This document shows positions 1-6,988 of a stretch of 64,000 bases of DNA, piece after piece. Each line of letters begins with the position of its first letter. Position 1 is the stretch's first letter. The notes beneath the pieces are model-generated. The model was not told where the DNA came from. It was given only the letters and a program-made list of their open reading frames with translations, and made no database searches. Source of the DNA: Gammaproteobacteria bacterium (lineage in GTDB: Bacteria > Pseudomonadota > Gammaproteobacteria > GCA-001735895). The DNA lies in assembly GCA_029862005.1 (NCBI GenBank), contig JAOTYD010000017.1:1-64000 (forward strand). The letters are read 5' to 3'. Position numbers and translations under genes: made by a program.

Positions 1-73
1 CGACAAAGCGGTGGAAATCGTGCAACAAATCAAGGGCGTGAAATCCGTCAAGAACGATATGAAGCTTAAGTGA
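1..73 (+). CDS. BON domain protein, C-terminal end only
   Basis: The first bases of the window read in frame 2 as the last 23 codons of a gene ending in TGA at 71-73. The peptide ends in ...IKGVKSVKNDMKLK, which fits the closing strand of a BON domain, where a GV-x-x-V-x-N motif precedes the last hydrophobic strand (as in OsmY-like periplasmic proteins). The start, any signal peptide and any further domains lie outside the window, so only the family suggestion is supported. Confidence 0.6.
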   Translation, partial: DKAVEIVQQIKGVKSVKNDMKLK

Positions 74-140
74 CGTTGACTCTCATCTAATCCGTTAAGG
101 GCTGCGAGGGCAAAACGTGGGCGTCCGTATATGGACTCCA

Positions 141-368
141 CCTATTTTACAACGCTAATTTTGCATAAAAACGTAAACTGCTTGGGTATATACGGCTTCT
201 TGTTGAGGAAGCTACCCTCTAGCCCTAGATGTTTGCGCACCTACCATCCTCTTCGCTTTTGTAGCCTCTAAGGGCTTGCAGACGCCACAGGTTTTGGGCA
301 GGTTGGTCTTACCTTTTATGCAGCGTTATCGTTGTAGATCTCTTTGGTGCTATTTCTAAATTGGTTTA
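141..368 (-). ncRNA. Candidate bridge RNA region of the IS110/IS1111 element
   Basis: About 230 bases lie between the transposase stop and the far inverted repeat with no convincing gene. IS110-family elements encode a structured bridge RNA in a non-coding end; in the IS1111 group it lies downstream of the recombinase, which is the arrangement here. Visible pairing supports structure: 195-199 pairs with 208-212 (gcttc/gaagc), and 221-226 pairs with 271-276 (agccct/agggct) around an inner stem 241-244 with 261-264 (ctac/gtag). The boundaries and the target- and donor-binding loops were not resolved by eye. Because the transposase is interrupted, the RNA may be a relic. Confidence 0.45.
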
Positions 369-1406
369 TTACGATCTGCCAAGCAGGACAGGTTCGTACG
401 ATTTCCCGGTGGACAATAATGCCCAGGCGGTTCTGACCGTCTTATTCGCCAGGGCAATACAGGTACGTTTAACCCCGGCTCGTTTTACTAATTCGATTAA
501 CCAGGCTTCTTTGAGCGTTCGGGGCTCACTGGGCAATTTATAAATAACCGATAAGGCGCCCTGATAAAGCGCAGCCCGTAATTCCTTGTTGCCGCCCTGT
601 TTATCGATCCCCGTGAAATACGTTTTACCACCAGAGCTATGTTGCTTTGGGGTTAAGCCAATATAAACCGATGCCTGGCGACCATTTTTAAATTCGCTGC
701 CATCCCCAATATTCGCATACAGCATGGATGCGCAGACTTTCCCAATGCCTTCCAGATCCATTAGCCTCTGGCAGGGTTCTAGCTGACTAACAAGAGCAGC
801 TTTATATTTTTCCGCTTCGGTTAACTGTTCAACGGTTAATTGATATCGCGCCCACAGTAGATCCAGGGTATTTTTGAGGCATGTCGGCAACCGCGTATCC
901 AGGTCATCGAGGACTAGGCCCATGGTTTCTCTTAAACTTTTGCGTCCTCTTCTCACCGTGATTCCATATTCGTACAGGTAAGCGCGAATATGATTATTTA
1001 ATGCGACCAGTTCTTTGTCTAAAAACTTACGGCTGGTTTCCAGGGTTTGCAGTGACTGCTGCGCTTCTGTTTTTATTTGGCTGAACTTCATGCCGAGCTG
1101 GATCGATGCAACCGCAATGGCTAAAGCGTCATTGGCATCTGTTTTATGGCCTTGCAGATAACCTTTGACCTTTTTCGGGCTAATGACGCGTACATCGTGA
1201 CCATGCTTTTGCGCCAGCCTTGCCCAGTAATGACAAGCACCACAGCCCTCCATCGCAACAATTGACGGGACCGTTTTGGCTAGCAACTCTTTTAACTTGC
1301 TGGGGCTAATGGCTTTGTTGGAGATTAGCTCACCGTGTTAATCTATCTTACATACCTGGATGACATGCTTTGCTAAATCAATACCAATTACGTTAGACTT
1401 TTTCAT
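369..1406 (-). pseudogene. IS110-family transposase broken by an in-frame stop
   Basis: The frame encodes an IS110-type DEDD recombinase. The N-terminal RuvC-like part begins MKKSNVIGIDLAKHVIQV with the first acidic residue, and continues with AMEGCGACHYWAR and HKTDANDA. The C-terminal Transposase_20 part carries LMDLEGIGKVCASML and GLTPKQHSSGGK. The natural ATG is at 1404-1406, but codon 23 is TAA (1338-1340) within the context KID-stop-HGEL. A single C-to-T change from CAA (Gln) would explain it. The remaining frame from 1286 downward encodes about 305 residues but lacks the first catalytic Asp, so the protein is unlikely to be active unless the stop is read through. Confidence 0.85.
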
Positions 1407-1470
1407 TGTATGGACTCCATTGTTTTCGTCGACACCAGCCTACTGAGGTAGGTTGGTGGAGCCCATACAT

Positions 1471-1545
1471 CGCTTATGGCCGAAGGTCGTCTCTGAAGTA
1501 GCTAACTTGTGTGTCCGCTTTGGAGAAAGCCGATTCTTAAATCCA
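1471..1545. repeat. Dispersed intergenic repeat, copy 1, split by the IS element
   Basis: This begins cttatggccgaaggtcgtc and continues to gtgtccgctttggagaaagc, matching both halves of the repeat family seen at about 2.4, 4.4, 6.2, 6.8, 8.1 and 9.8 kb. Its first bases (gcgtccg, 121-127) are on the other side of the IS element. The internal part is more diverged than in the copies at 2.4 and 8.1 kb. The remainder of the gap up to 1642 shows nothing recognisable. Confidence 0.6.
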
Positions 1546-1642
1546 TAACACCAGTAGCCTGGTTCGATCCAATATAAATACTCACCTGAAGACGAAATTT
1601 TTCCGCATCAGGGCTGAGATCTACACCTGGCAGCTTATCTTT

Positions 1643-2074
1643 TTAAAACTGGACGCCGGCAGCAACAAAAACAAAATCTCGGCCATCATCGATTTCTTCT
1701 GGATCGCTTATGTGTCGAAGACCCATGCGAAAGCGAAACCCACCAAGGCTGTACTGGATACCGCCTTGTACTTCGGCTACCGAGTTAGTGGCCAATAACG
1801 GGACCTCATCTTCGAGGCGCCCTACCCCGCCTGAGATGAAAAATAGCTCGCTTTGGACCCCAATATAAATAGAGACATATTCCGTATCCTCCATATCAGC
1901 GGCACGAAGACCAAAATATATACCGCCGTCTGATTCGATCGATAGTGAGTCGATAGTCACGTCGGGGTCAAATTCTCCAAATACTTTGCGGCTCTCGCCG
2001 GAATCCACAAAAATCGTTGCAGCATTGGTGGCCCCCATCATTACTAGAAATAACAAAAAAGCAGTGATCCTCAT
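1643..2074 (-). CDS. Small exported protein, possible outer-membrane beta-barrel
   Basis: The 143-residue protein starts with a clear signal peptide, MRITAFLLFLVMMGATNAA, with cleavage likely after NA-A. The ATG at 2074 is chosen because a ggag Shine-Dalgarno sits 8 bases upstream and the signal peptide begins there; an upstream extension to 2152 adds only low-complexity residues. The mature part has alternating hydrophobic and polar residues (FRFRMGLRHIS, DFVFVAAGVQF) and ends in phenylalanine, as many outer-membrane beta-barrels do. It is short for a barrel, and no family was recognised. It stands alone between the IS element and the antiporter. Confidence 0.6.
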   Translation of the reverse strand: MRITAFLLFLVMMGATNAATIFVDSGESRKVFGEFDPDVTIDSLSIESDGGIYFGLRAADMEDTEYVSIYIGVQSELFFISGGVGRLEDEVPLLATNSVAEVQGGIQYSLGGFRFRMGLRHISDPEEIDDGRDFVFVAAGVQF

Positions 2075-2374
2075 GTTGCCAGCTCCATCTAGATAGTTAA
2101 TGTAGTAAATTAAGATATTAACCAAAAGCGCACGGGAAGTATAAACGACCATATATTACATAACCACAAGATACCCGGGGCTATTTCTGATGCAAACGGG
2201 CGCCCTCGGTGCAGAGCGGGCCTGAAACATCAGAAATATAGTTGAGTCTGTTTGGCTTTCTCTGAAACTCTACATGTTTTAACAAAAAAACGCTCGATCT
2301 TAGTTGGATTCGAGTTTTTCCGTTTCAAATTGATTACCGAATTGCCTGAACCTTTATAAATAAAAATATACGAG

Positions 2375-2488
2375 GGTCTGCAAATGGCCGATGATTGCCT
2401 CCCAGGTCAGCTTATCGAGCGTCTCCTTTGGAGAAGGCTGACCCTGAAATCTCCAATATTAGCGGTAGAGAACGACCCATAAGAGACG
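2375..2488. repeat. Dispersed intergenic repeat, copy 2
   Basis: This copy reads gggtctgcaaatggccgatg, then tcagcttatcgagcgtctcc and tttggagaaggctgacc, ending near agcggtagagaacgaccc. Over about 110 bases it is nearly identical to the copy at 8084-8196, apart from scattered substitutions, although they lie 5.7 kb apart. It occupies the 509-base gap between the small exported protein and the antiporter. The rest of that gap is AT-rich with no gene seen. Confidence 0.8.
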
Positions 2489-2583
2489 CTTACAAAGATT
2501 AGGATTGTGGTTGTATGTACCTGGCATAGAAGTCCTGCGTTTGCTCGGTATTAATCACCGCTGTCAATTCATTAACGAGTCCT

Positions 2584-4278
2584 CTATCCATCATCGAGAT
2601 TAATCCTGGTACTTGAGTGGTAGTCTTTCCTGAATTGATCTATTACCGTATCATCTTCCATCTTATCCCCCCCAAGTACTGTCATGGCTGCCTTGGCAAG
2701 CGCAATACTTGCTTCTAAATTTTCAGAGACGGCTAACCGTGCGCCTTGTTTTTGCAATGTCTGGCAGCGTTCTTTATCATGCGCTCGGGCCAAGATATTC
2801 AAGTCCGGAAAATCACGGTGAAGAGTTGACACCAGGTGTTCTGCTGCCTGAAAGTCATCAACAGTAACAATGACCAGTTCCATGTCTGCTATACCTAGAC
2901 TATGCAGGACGCTGGGCTGCAAAGCGTCGCCATACACTACAGACCGGCCTTCGTTGCGCTCTAGCCTGACTACCTCGGCCTCATGCTCGACAGCGATATA
3001 CGCCAGGCCTCGTTTTTCGAGTATCTGCCCTACCCTGTGTCCCACTCGTCCAAAGCCAATTACAAGTATCGATGCCGGTTTCACGAACGATTCTGTTAGT
3101 TCATCCTCGATAATTTCGCTGCCAGGTTTGGTGACCAGCCGATGGGCGATGCGAGCGAGGGGTGGGGTTGCGAACATACTGAGTATCACTATAACCAGGA
3201 GTTGTTGAAACAATTCCTCGTTAATCAAGGTGGCATTGAAAGCCACCGCAAAAAGTACCAGTGCGAATTCACCGCTTTGGGCTAGCAACAGGCCGATCGC
3301 GGGTGCAGTTCCACCCTTTTGCCTAAATAACAAGGCGAATATCCAAAGCAGCGTGGCTTTCGTCGTCATTAGCAGGATAACCATGCCAATGAAATACAGT
3401 GGATTTTCAAAGAACGGCAATAGCTCGAGGGACATACCCATCGACATAAAAAACAGGCCAAGCAAAAGGCCTCGGAAAGGCTGAATCTCTGCCACTACCT
3501 GGTGACGAAATTCCGAGTCGGCTACTAGAAGCCCCGCTACAAACGCGCCCATGGCCATGGATAGGCCGATTTGTGCCATGAGAACTGCACTACCGAGAAC
3601 CAGTAGCACTGCGCAGGCCGTAAAAATCTCGGGTGTCCCATAGTGAGCAACGCGCTGAAGTAGAGGTTGAAGCAAATATCGCCCCCCGAGAATTATAAGC
3701 GCAAGAATAACCATCGCCTCAATGAGTGCGAGCCCAATATCTTCCTCGATGGTGAGGTCCGCGACTGTTAACAGGGATGCCAGGGCAAGCAACGGCACCA
3801 CTGCCAGATCCTGGAATAACAACACGGCTACAGATGAGCGCCCATACCTGGAAGTTAGCATCCGTTGTTCGGTTAGCAGCTGTAACACAAAGGCCGTCGA
3901 TGAGAGCGCCAGGGCAGGGCCAATCAAGATAGCGGCGCGCGGCTCTAGCCCGAAAATAAAGATTGCGGCTACAGAGATAATCGCCCCTGTAACCGTTACC
4001 TGGAGTGCGCCCAACCCGAAGACCATATGCCTCATCAACCATAGGCGTGAAGGCTTGAGTTCAATGCCGATAACAAATAGGAGCAACACCACTCCCAGTT
4101 CCGCCAAATGGCCAATCTCGACGCTATTGTCGATCAGACTCAGAGCTGACGGCCCAACCACGATCCCGGCAATAAGAAAACCCGGAACGGTGCCGAGCCC
4201 AATAATCCGCGATAAAGGCACCACAACGACAGCTGCTACCAGGAGAATTATTATATCTGTGAGATATGCGAGATTCAT
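2584..4278 (-). CDS. CPA2-family monovalent cation:proton antiporter with RCK domain
   Basis: This inner-membrane exchanger of the KefB/KefC/YbaL type has 564 residues, close to YbaL. Residues 8-385 form a Na+/H+-exchanger domain of about 12 membrane helices; FQDLAVVPLLAL at 155-166 holds the conserved Gln-Asp pair of CPA2 proteins. Residues 402-520 form a TrkA-N/RCK nucleotide-binding domain with the dinucleotide fold IGFGRVGHRVG at 407-417 and Glu at the end of the second strand. No C-terminal TrkA-C domain is evident. It is monocistronic. Family knowledge suggests K+ or Na+ efflux coupled to proton entry and gated by a nucleotide; the ion cannot be told from sequence. Confidence 0.9.
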   Translation of the reverse strand: MNLAYLTDIIILLVAAVVVVPLSRIIGLGTVPGFLIAGIVVGPSALSLIDNSVEIGHLAELGVVLLLFVIGIELKPSRLWLMRHMVFGLGALQVTVTGAIISVAAIFIFGLEPRAAILIGPALALSSTAFVLQLLTEQRMLTSRYGRSSVAVLLFQDLAVVPLLALASLLTVADLTIEEDIGLALIEAMVILALIILGGRYLLQPLLQRVAHYGTPEIFTACAVLLVLGSAVLMAQIGLSMAMGAFVAGLLVADSEFRHQVVAEIQPFRGLLLGLFFMSMGMSLELLPFFENPLYFIGMVILLMTTKATLLWIFALLFRQKGGTAPAIGLLLAQSGEFALVLFAVAFNATLINEELFQQLLVIVILSMFATPPLARIAHRLVTKPGSEIIEDELTESFVKPASILVIGFGRVGHRVGQILEKRGLAYIAVEHEAEVVRLERNEGRSVVYGDALQPSVLHSLGIADMELVIVTVDDFQAAEHLVSTLHRDFPDLNILARAHDKERCQTLQKQGARLAVSENLEASIALAKAAMTVLGGDKMEDDTVIDQFRKDYHSSTRINLDDG

Positions 4279-4440
4279 TGCGACCCGTACGCACCTATCA
4301 TATTCAGTGAAATTCCATATAAAAGTAAACTTGAAAATAACTGTTCGGCGAATTCTACTTCACGCGACACTTGAAAATCGATTTTTGCAAAATTGAAACG
4401 AACTCATCGATTTGATAGCAATTAATGCATATTACCGAAC

Positions 4441-4552
4441 GTCCGTTCCTGGCCGAAGATTGCCTCCTACCTTGACCTGACGAGGGTTCGCTTACGAGAA
4501 AGCTGCCGCTCATATTCAATGAATCAGCGGCGATAAACAACCCATAGCGGAC
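4441..4552. repeat. Dispersed intergenic repeat, copy 3
   Basis: This copy begins gtccgttcctggccgaagat and has the second half gttcgcttacgagaaagctg, ending near aatcagcggcgataaacaac. It belongs to the subtype also seen at 6797, which has cttacgagaaagctgccgct where other copies have tctcctttggagaaagc. It occupies part of the 468-base gap between the antiporter and the Crp/Fnr gene. Nothing else recognisable was seen there. Confidence 0.75.
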
Positions 4553-4746
4553 TCCGAGACCGGTGAAGTATTGATTGCCGACGACGATTGCGACTAATCC
4601 TTAAGTCTGCTGAATAACAATAAGCAGGCTTGTCCCGCCCACTCGGAGGCTGGATTTCTTCTTAAGCTGAAATAGAAAATCCCAATTTGTGTATTCGCAA
4701 GGAATACACTAGTTTAGCTCTTATAGTATTTAAGACAAACAGGGCT

Positions 4747-5397
4747 ATGCTGGATTTTCTAGGAACGGTAAACCCGTATGACACCCTCGATGAACGAGAT
4801 CTTCAGTCGCTTGCGAGTATCGCTATCCGGCGGAACTATAAGAAGAATATGTTGGTTATACAGCAGGGTGATGATACCAACACGATGTTCATATTGATCG
4901 AGGGGGAAATGCGGGTTTACGTTGAAGACGAACAGGGGAAGCAGCTAACGATCCGAATCCTCAAATCCGGCGATTTATTTGGTGAAGTTGCGCTGATCGG
5001 GGACATTCCCAGAACCGCTAGTGTCGTGACGATAACCGACTGTGTGGTAGCGGCGTTCGCGCGCGAAAAATACCTGTCTTTTCTGAAACAACATCCAGAG
5101 ATTTTACTTGCGCTCGCTAAAGCCCTGGCCAACATGGTGGGTGATATCACCGAGGAACTCGGCAGTATCGCGTTGTCCGATGTGTATGGCCGCATTACCC
5201 ACATTTTCGAAAAGTATGCCGTCGAGGCTGAAGATCATCGGCTAGTCCCCAGATTTACCCACCGCGAAATTGCAGGCATGATCGGATCCTCACGCGAAAT
5301 GGTCAGCAAGATTCTTAAGGATCTCGAGAACGGCAGTTATATTTCGATAACCGATAAGCACTACGTGATCAACAAGAACCTGCCTGCCAACTGGTAA
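4747..5397 (+). CDS. Crp/Fnr-family transcriptional regulator
   Basis: The 216-residue regulator has an N-terminal cyclic-nucleotide-binding-like beta-roll (about residues 10-115, with GDLFGEVALIG and RTASV in the phosphate-binding cassette position), a dimerisation helix (about 115-145) and a C-terminal Crp-type winged helix with FTHREIAGMIGSSREMVSK as the recognition region. The N-terminal cysteines of oxygen-sensing FNR are absent. The ATG at 4747 is preferred over a TTG 60 bases upstream because the family fold begins here. RTASV and the Glu in FGEVAL suggest a nucleotide ligand could bind, but this is inference. The small genes just downstream are possible targets. Confidence 0.88.
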   Translation: MLDFLGTVNPYDTLDERDLQSLASIAIRRNYKKNMLVIQQGDDTNTMFILIEGEMRVYVEDEQGKQLTIRILKSGDLFGEVALIGDIPRTASVVTITDCVVAAFAREKYLSFLKQHPEILLALAKALANMVGDITEELGSIALSDVYGRITHIFEKYAVEAEDHRLVPRFTHREIAGMIGSSREMVSKILKDLENGSYISITDKHYVINKNLPANW

Positions 5398-5715
5398 GCC
5401 GCAAGGCTTGCCGTCAAGTCACCCGTCAACGACTCCGATTTCCGGTTTGGCGCGACATCACCGAATACGAGTTGGTTGCATCGATAGTAAAACTACCCAT
5501 TAAATTGGCGATTTACTCCATGCCGACTCGGGTAATTTTTCACAAATACCGGGGTAATCGGTAACAGGGTAATTTATCCCCCTTACCTACAATTGTGCTC
5601 AACACGAAACGGAAATCACGGTGAAAGAGATTCAGGATTTACCGGTTCACCAGGGCTTCTAATCAATGACCAATCGGCAATTAAAGATTGCCATAAACCA
5701 AGAGGGAACAAGACG
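5398..5715. promoter_or_regulatory. Intergenic region with three GGGTAAT motifs
   Basis: This 318-base gap holds no gene. Three copies of gggtaat stand at 5530-5536, 5552-5558 and 5567-5573, the last being part of a near-palindrome gggtaatttatccc (5567-5580). They precede the pair of small genes starting at 5716 and follow the Crp/Fnr gene, so an operator role is possible. No clear minus-10/minus-35 pair was identified. Confidence 0.3.
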
Positions 5716-5898
5716 ATGAAAAAGCGCAATACGGCAAAGCAACAAAAAGGTTTTTTTGATCTGGGTTTTTCGCTGGCGATTTTGGCGCTATTCGGCGCAT
5801 TTGCCTATGCTGTTACGCCAGATCAGGACGCCAGGGTCGCAGTGCAGCAACCGCAAATTGAGGTCGTGGCTAATTACCAAGAGGGAGAAAGAAGATGA
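5716..5898 (+). CDS. Small single-helix membrane protein
   Basis: This 60-residue protein begins MKKRNTAKQQKGFFDLGFS, followed by one hydrophobic segment (about residues 17-33, ending in AFAYAV) and a polar tail. The ATG at 5716 has an agaggga ribosome-binding site about 9 bases upstream. The basic leader followed by KGF and a hydrophobic helix resembles a type IV prepilin N-terminus, but Glu5 of true prepilins is missing (Gly there) and the rest is far too short, so this is a resemblance only. The stop overlaps the next start by ATGA, indicating translational coupling. No family recognised. Confidence 0.55.
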   Translation: MKKRNTAKQQKGFFDLGFSLAILALFGAFAYAVTPDQDARVAVQQPQIEVVANYQEGERR

Positions 5899-6137
5899 AA
5901 AACAAACACATCAAAAACAAAACTTGTGACGAATCACTTCTGGAATACGCCACAACCACCTTCGTACCAATAACAAAGCCCGCAGTTAACGACAGCTACT
6001 CTGAAACAAGAAAGGATATGACAGAGGCTGAGGACAACGGGCAGGTTAAACCGGAAAAACGTGAGCGGGTTTATCTGCACTCGATTGGTCGATTTAGCAA
6101 GCTTAAAAAGCTGCAGAAGGGCGCTTACGAAGATTAA
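5895..6137 (+). CDS. Small basic hypothetical protein, coupled to the preceding gene
   Basis: This 80-residue soluble protein is rich in Lys, Glu and Thr, with no membrane segment. It ends in a conserved-looking stretch, RVYLHSIGRFSKLKKLQKG. Its ATG overlaps the stop of the 60-residue membrane protein (ATGA at 5895-5898), and a gagggag ribosome-binding site lies just upstream at 5881-5887, so the two are probably made together. No known domain is recognised. With the upstream Crp/Fnr gene it forms a small accessory cassette whose role cannot be read from the sequence. Confidence 0.5.
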   Translation: MKNKHIKNKTCDESLLEYATTTFVPITKPAVNDSYSETRKDMTEAEDNGQVKPEKRERVYLHSIGRFSKLKKLQKGAYED

Positions 6138-6189
6138 CTGGTTTGCTTAATAATTGGTGAATGTTGGGAGGACATTTGATTAGAGCCGA

Positions 6190-6301
6190 GAGTCCGTATT
6201 TGGCCGAACTGAGATCCTCGGCACCTGCGTTTCAGCGTCTCCTTTGGAGAAAGCAGGCGCTCGAAATCCAGTAATTAGCGGCGATTTACGACCATAGCAG
6301 T
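6190..6301. repeat. Dispersed intergenic repeat, copy 4
   Basis: This copy begins gagtccgtatttggccgaac and contains cagcgtctcctttggagaaagc and attagcggcgatttacgacc. It shares both boxes with the copies at 2375 and 8084 but has a different spacer. It lies between the 80-residue protein and the riboswitch. Confidence 0.75.
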
Positions 6302-6377
6302 CACCCGGGATTTTAATAGATTAAATCACTTGGACTCTTCCAACGACGGGGCGTATAAAGTGAATCACAATATACAA

Positions 6378-6490
6378 TGATAAAGCCAAACCCGTCTAAA
6401 GACGGGGACGGAAAGCCACGGGTCCTCGCTTCCTCCGAGAAGCCACAGAAAAGCTCCCGGAGGACCCAAGACCGCCGGACTGCCACTTCT
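6378..6490 (+). ncRNA. Cyclic di-GMP riboswitch, GEMM-I class
   Basis: The region matches the GEMM-I aptamer in order: gataaagccaaaccc, a P2 hairpin cccgtc-taaa-gacggg (6391-6406) with GNRA-like loop context, the joining segment gggacggaaagccacggg, a P3 stem gggtcctc (6420-6427) pairing with gaggaccc (6460-6467), and the 3' segment aagaccgccggactgcc. Known GEMM-I RNAs bind c-di-GMP between P1, P2 and P3. The joining segment has ggaaagcc where the consensus has gcaaagcc, and the P3 arm carries an extra hairpin (6428-6443). It stands directly upstream of the 76-residue gene, whose ribosome-binding site is 10-25 bases beyond it, which would suit translational control. Assignment is by eye. Confidence 0.72.
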
Positions 6491-6516
6491 ATACAACAGT
6501 AGAGAGGGGGACGGCT

Positions 6517-6747
6517 ATGAATGTGTCACTGCAAATCGAACCCACTTCAACGAATCGATTGTTAACCTGCTTGGGTTTAGCAATCGATGAGGCTAAGCTG
6601 GTAAGGTCAATCATCGAATCCAAAGACTTGGCCCATAAGTTAAAAAATGAAAAGCCGTTGTCTGAAAAACTGCGCCGTTTAAATAGGGAAATAGAGTATC
6701 TTGAGGCGAAGTTAGCGAAGGTAAGAAGTCGTGCAAACAAGAGCTAA
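6517..6747 (+). CDS. Small helical protein under a predicted c-di-GMP riboswitch
   Basis: This 76-residue protein has no signal peptide or membrane helix. Residues 20-72 are rich in Leu, Lys and Glu, with a heptad-like run (LSEKLRRLNREIEYLEAKLA) suggesting a coiled coil. The ATG at 6517 follows an agaggggg ribosome-binding site, and the GEMM-I aptamer ends about 25 bases upstream. It is the only gene behind the switch before a repeat copy. GEMM-I targets often concern motility, attachment or extracellular structures. No family is recognised, so the function is unknown. Confidence 0.55.
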   Translation: MNVSLQIEPTSTNRLLTCLGLAIDEAKLVRSIIESKDLAHKLKNEKPLSEKLRRLNREIEYLEAKLAKVRSRANKS

Positions 6748-6796
6748 ACATAGCCAGGTATATGCAAAGTGTAGTTTGTGATTTTAATTGTGTGAG

Positions 6797-6890
6797 GGTC
6801 CGCTGTTGGCCGAAGATTGCCTCCCGTCAGGATATTACAAGGGTCCGCTTACGAGAAAGCTGCCGCTCAAACTCGATGCATCAGCGGCAC
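6797..6890. repeat. Dispersed intergenic repeat, copy 5
   Basis: This copy begins gtccgctgttggccgaagat and contains ggtccgcttacgagaaagct and gatgcatcagcggcacacag. It is closest in its second half to the copy at 4441. The rest of the gap to 6988 shows no gene; overlapping open frames there run through the repeat and were not accepted. Confidence 0.75.
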
Positions 6891-6988
6891 ACAGTGCGCG
6901 CGCAGCGGGCACCTAGTCCGATCGACTGCATGCGTTTGTTATGCGGTGGAGTGTATTAGTGATTTCAAACAATCTGGTGATCGCTTGC

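Larger units (their letters stand above)
128..1470 (-). mobile_element. IS110-family element, IS1111-like group
   Basis: The element is bounded by imperfect subterminal inverted repeats at 127-142 and 1455-1468 (gtatatggactccacc against the complement of ggtggagcccatac). A CG dinucleotide lies on each side (126-127 and 1471-1472), as expected for the two-base core exchanged by IS110-type recombinases, with no longer target duplication. Joining the flanks at CG restores gtccgcttatggccgaagg, the start of the dispersed repeat described elsewhere in this window, so the element inserted into a repeat copy. The transposase lies on the minus strand with a short leader end (1407-1470) and a long non-coding far end (128-368), the IS1111-like arrangement. 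A third copy of tggactccat lies at 1410-1419 beside the start codon. The exact ends may be off by one or two bases. Confidence 0.8.

Noticed and set aside
361-543. Plus-strand open frame across the transposase end
   Set aside because: It is antisense to the transposase frame, has no ribosome-binding site, and no recognisable protein features.
4747-5397. Oxygen-sensing FNR assignment for the Crp/Fnr gene
   Set aside because: The N-terminal cysteine cluster that binds the iron-sulfur centre is missing.
5530-5573. Short CRISPR-like array from the gggtaat motifs
   Set aside because: Repeat units are only seven bases with uneven spacing, and there are no cas genes.
6920-6955. attC-like sequence (tttgttatgcggtgg)
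   Set aside because: The core does not fit gttrrry and no complementary arm or integrase was found.
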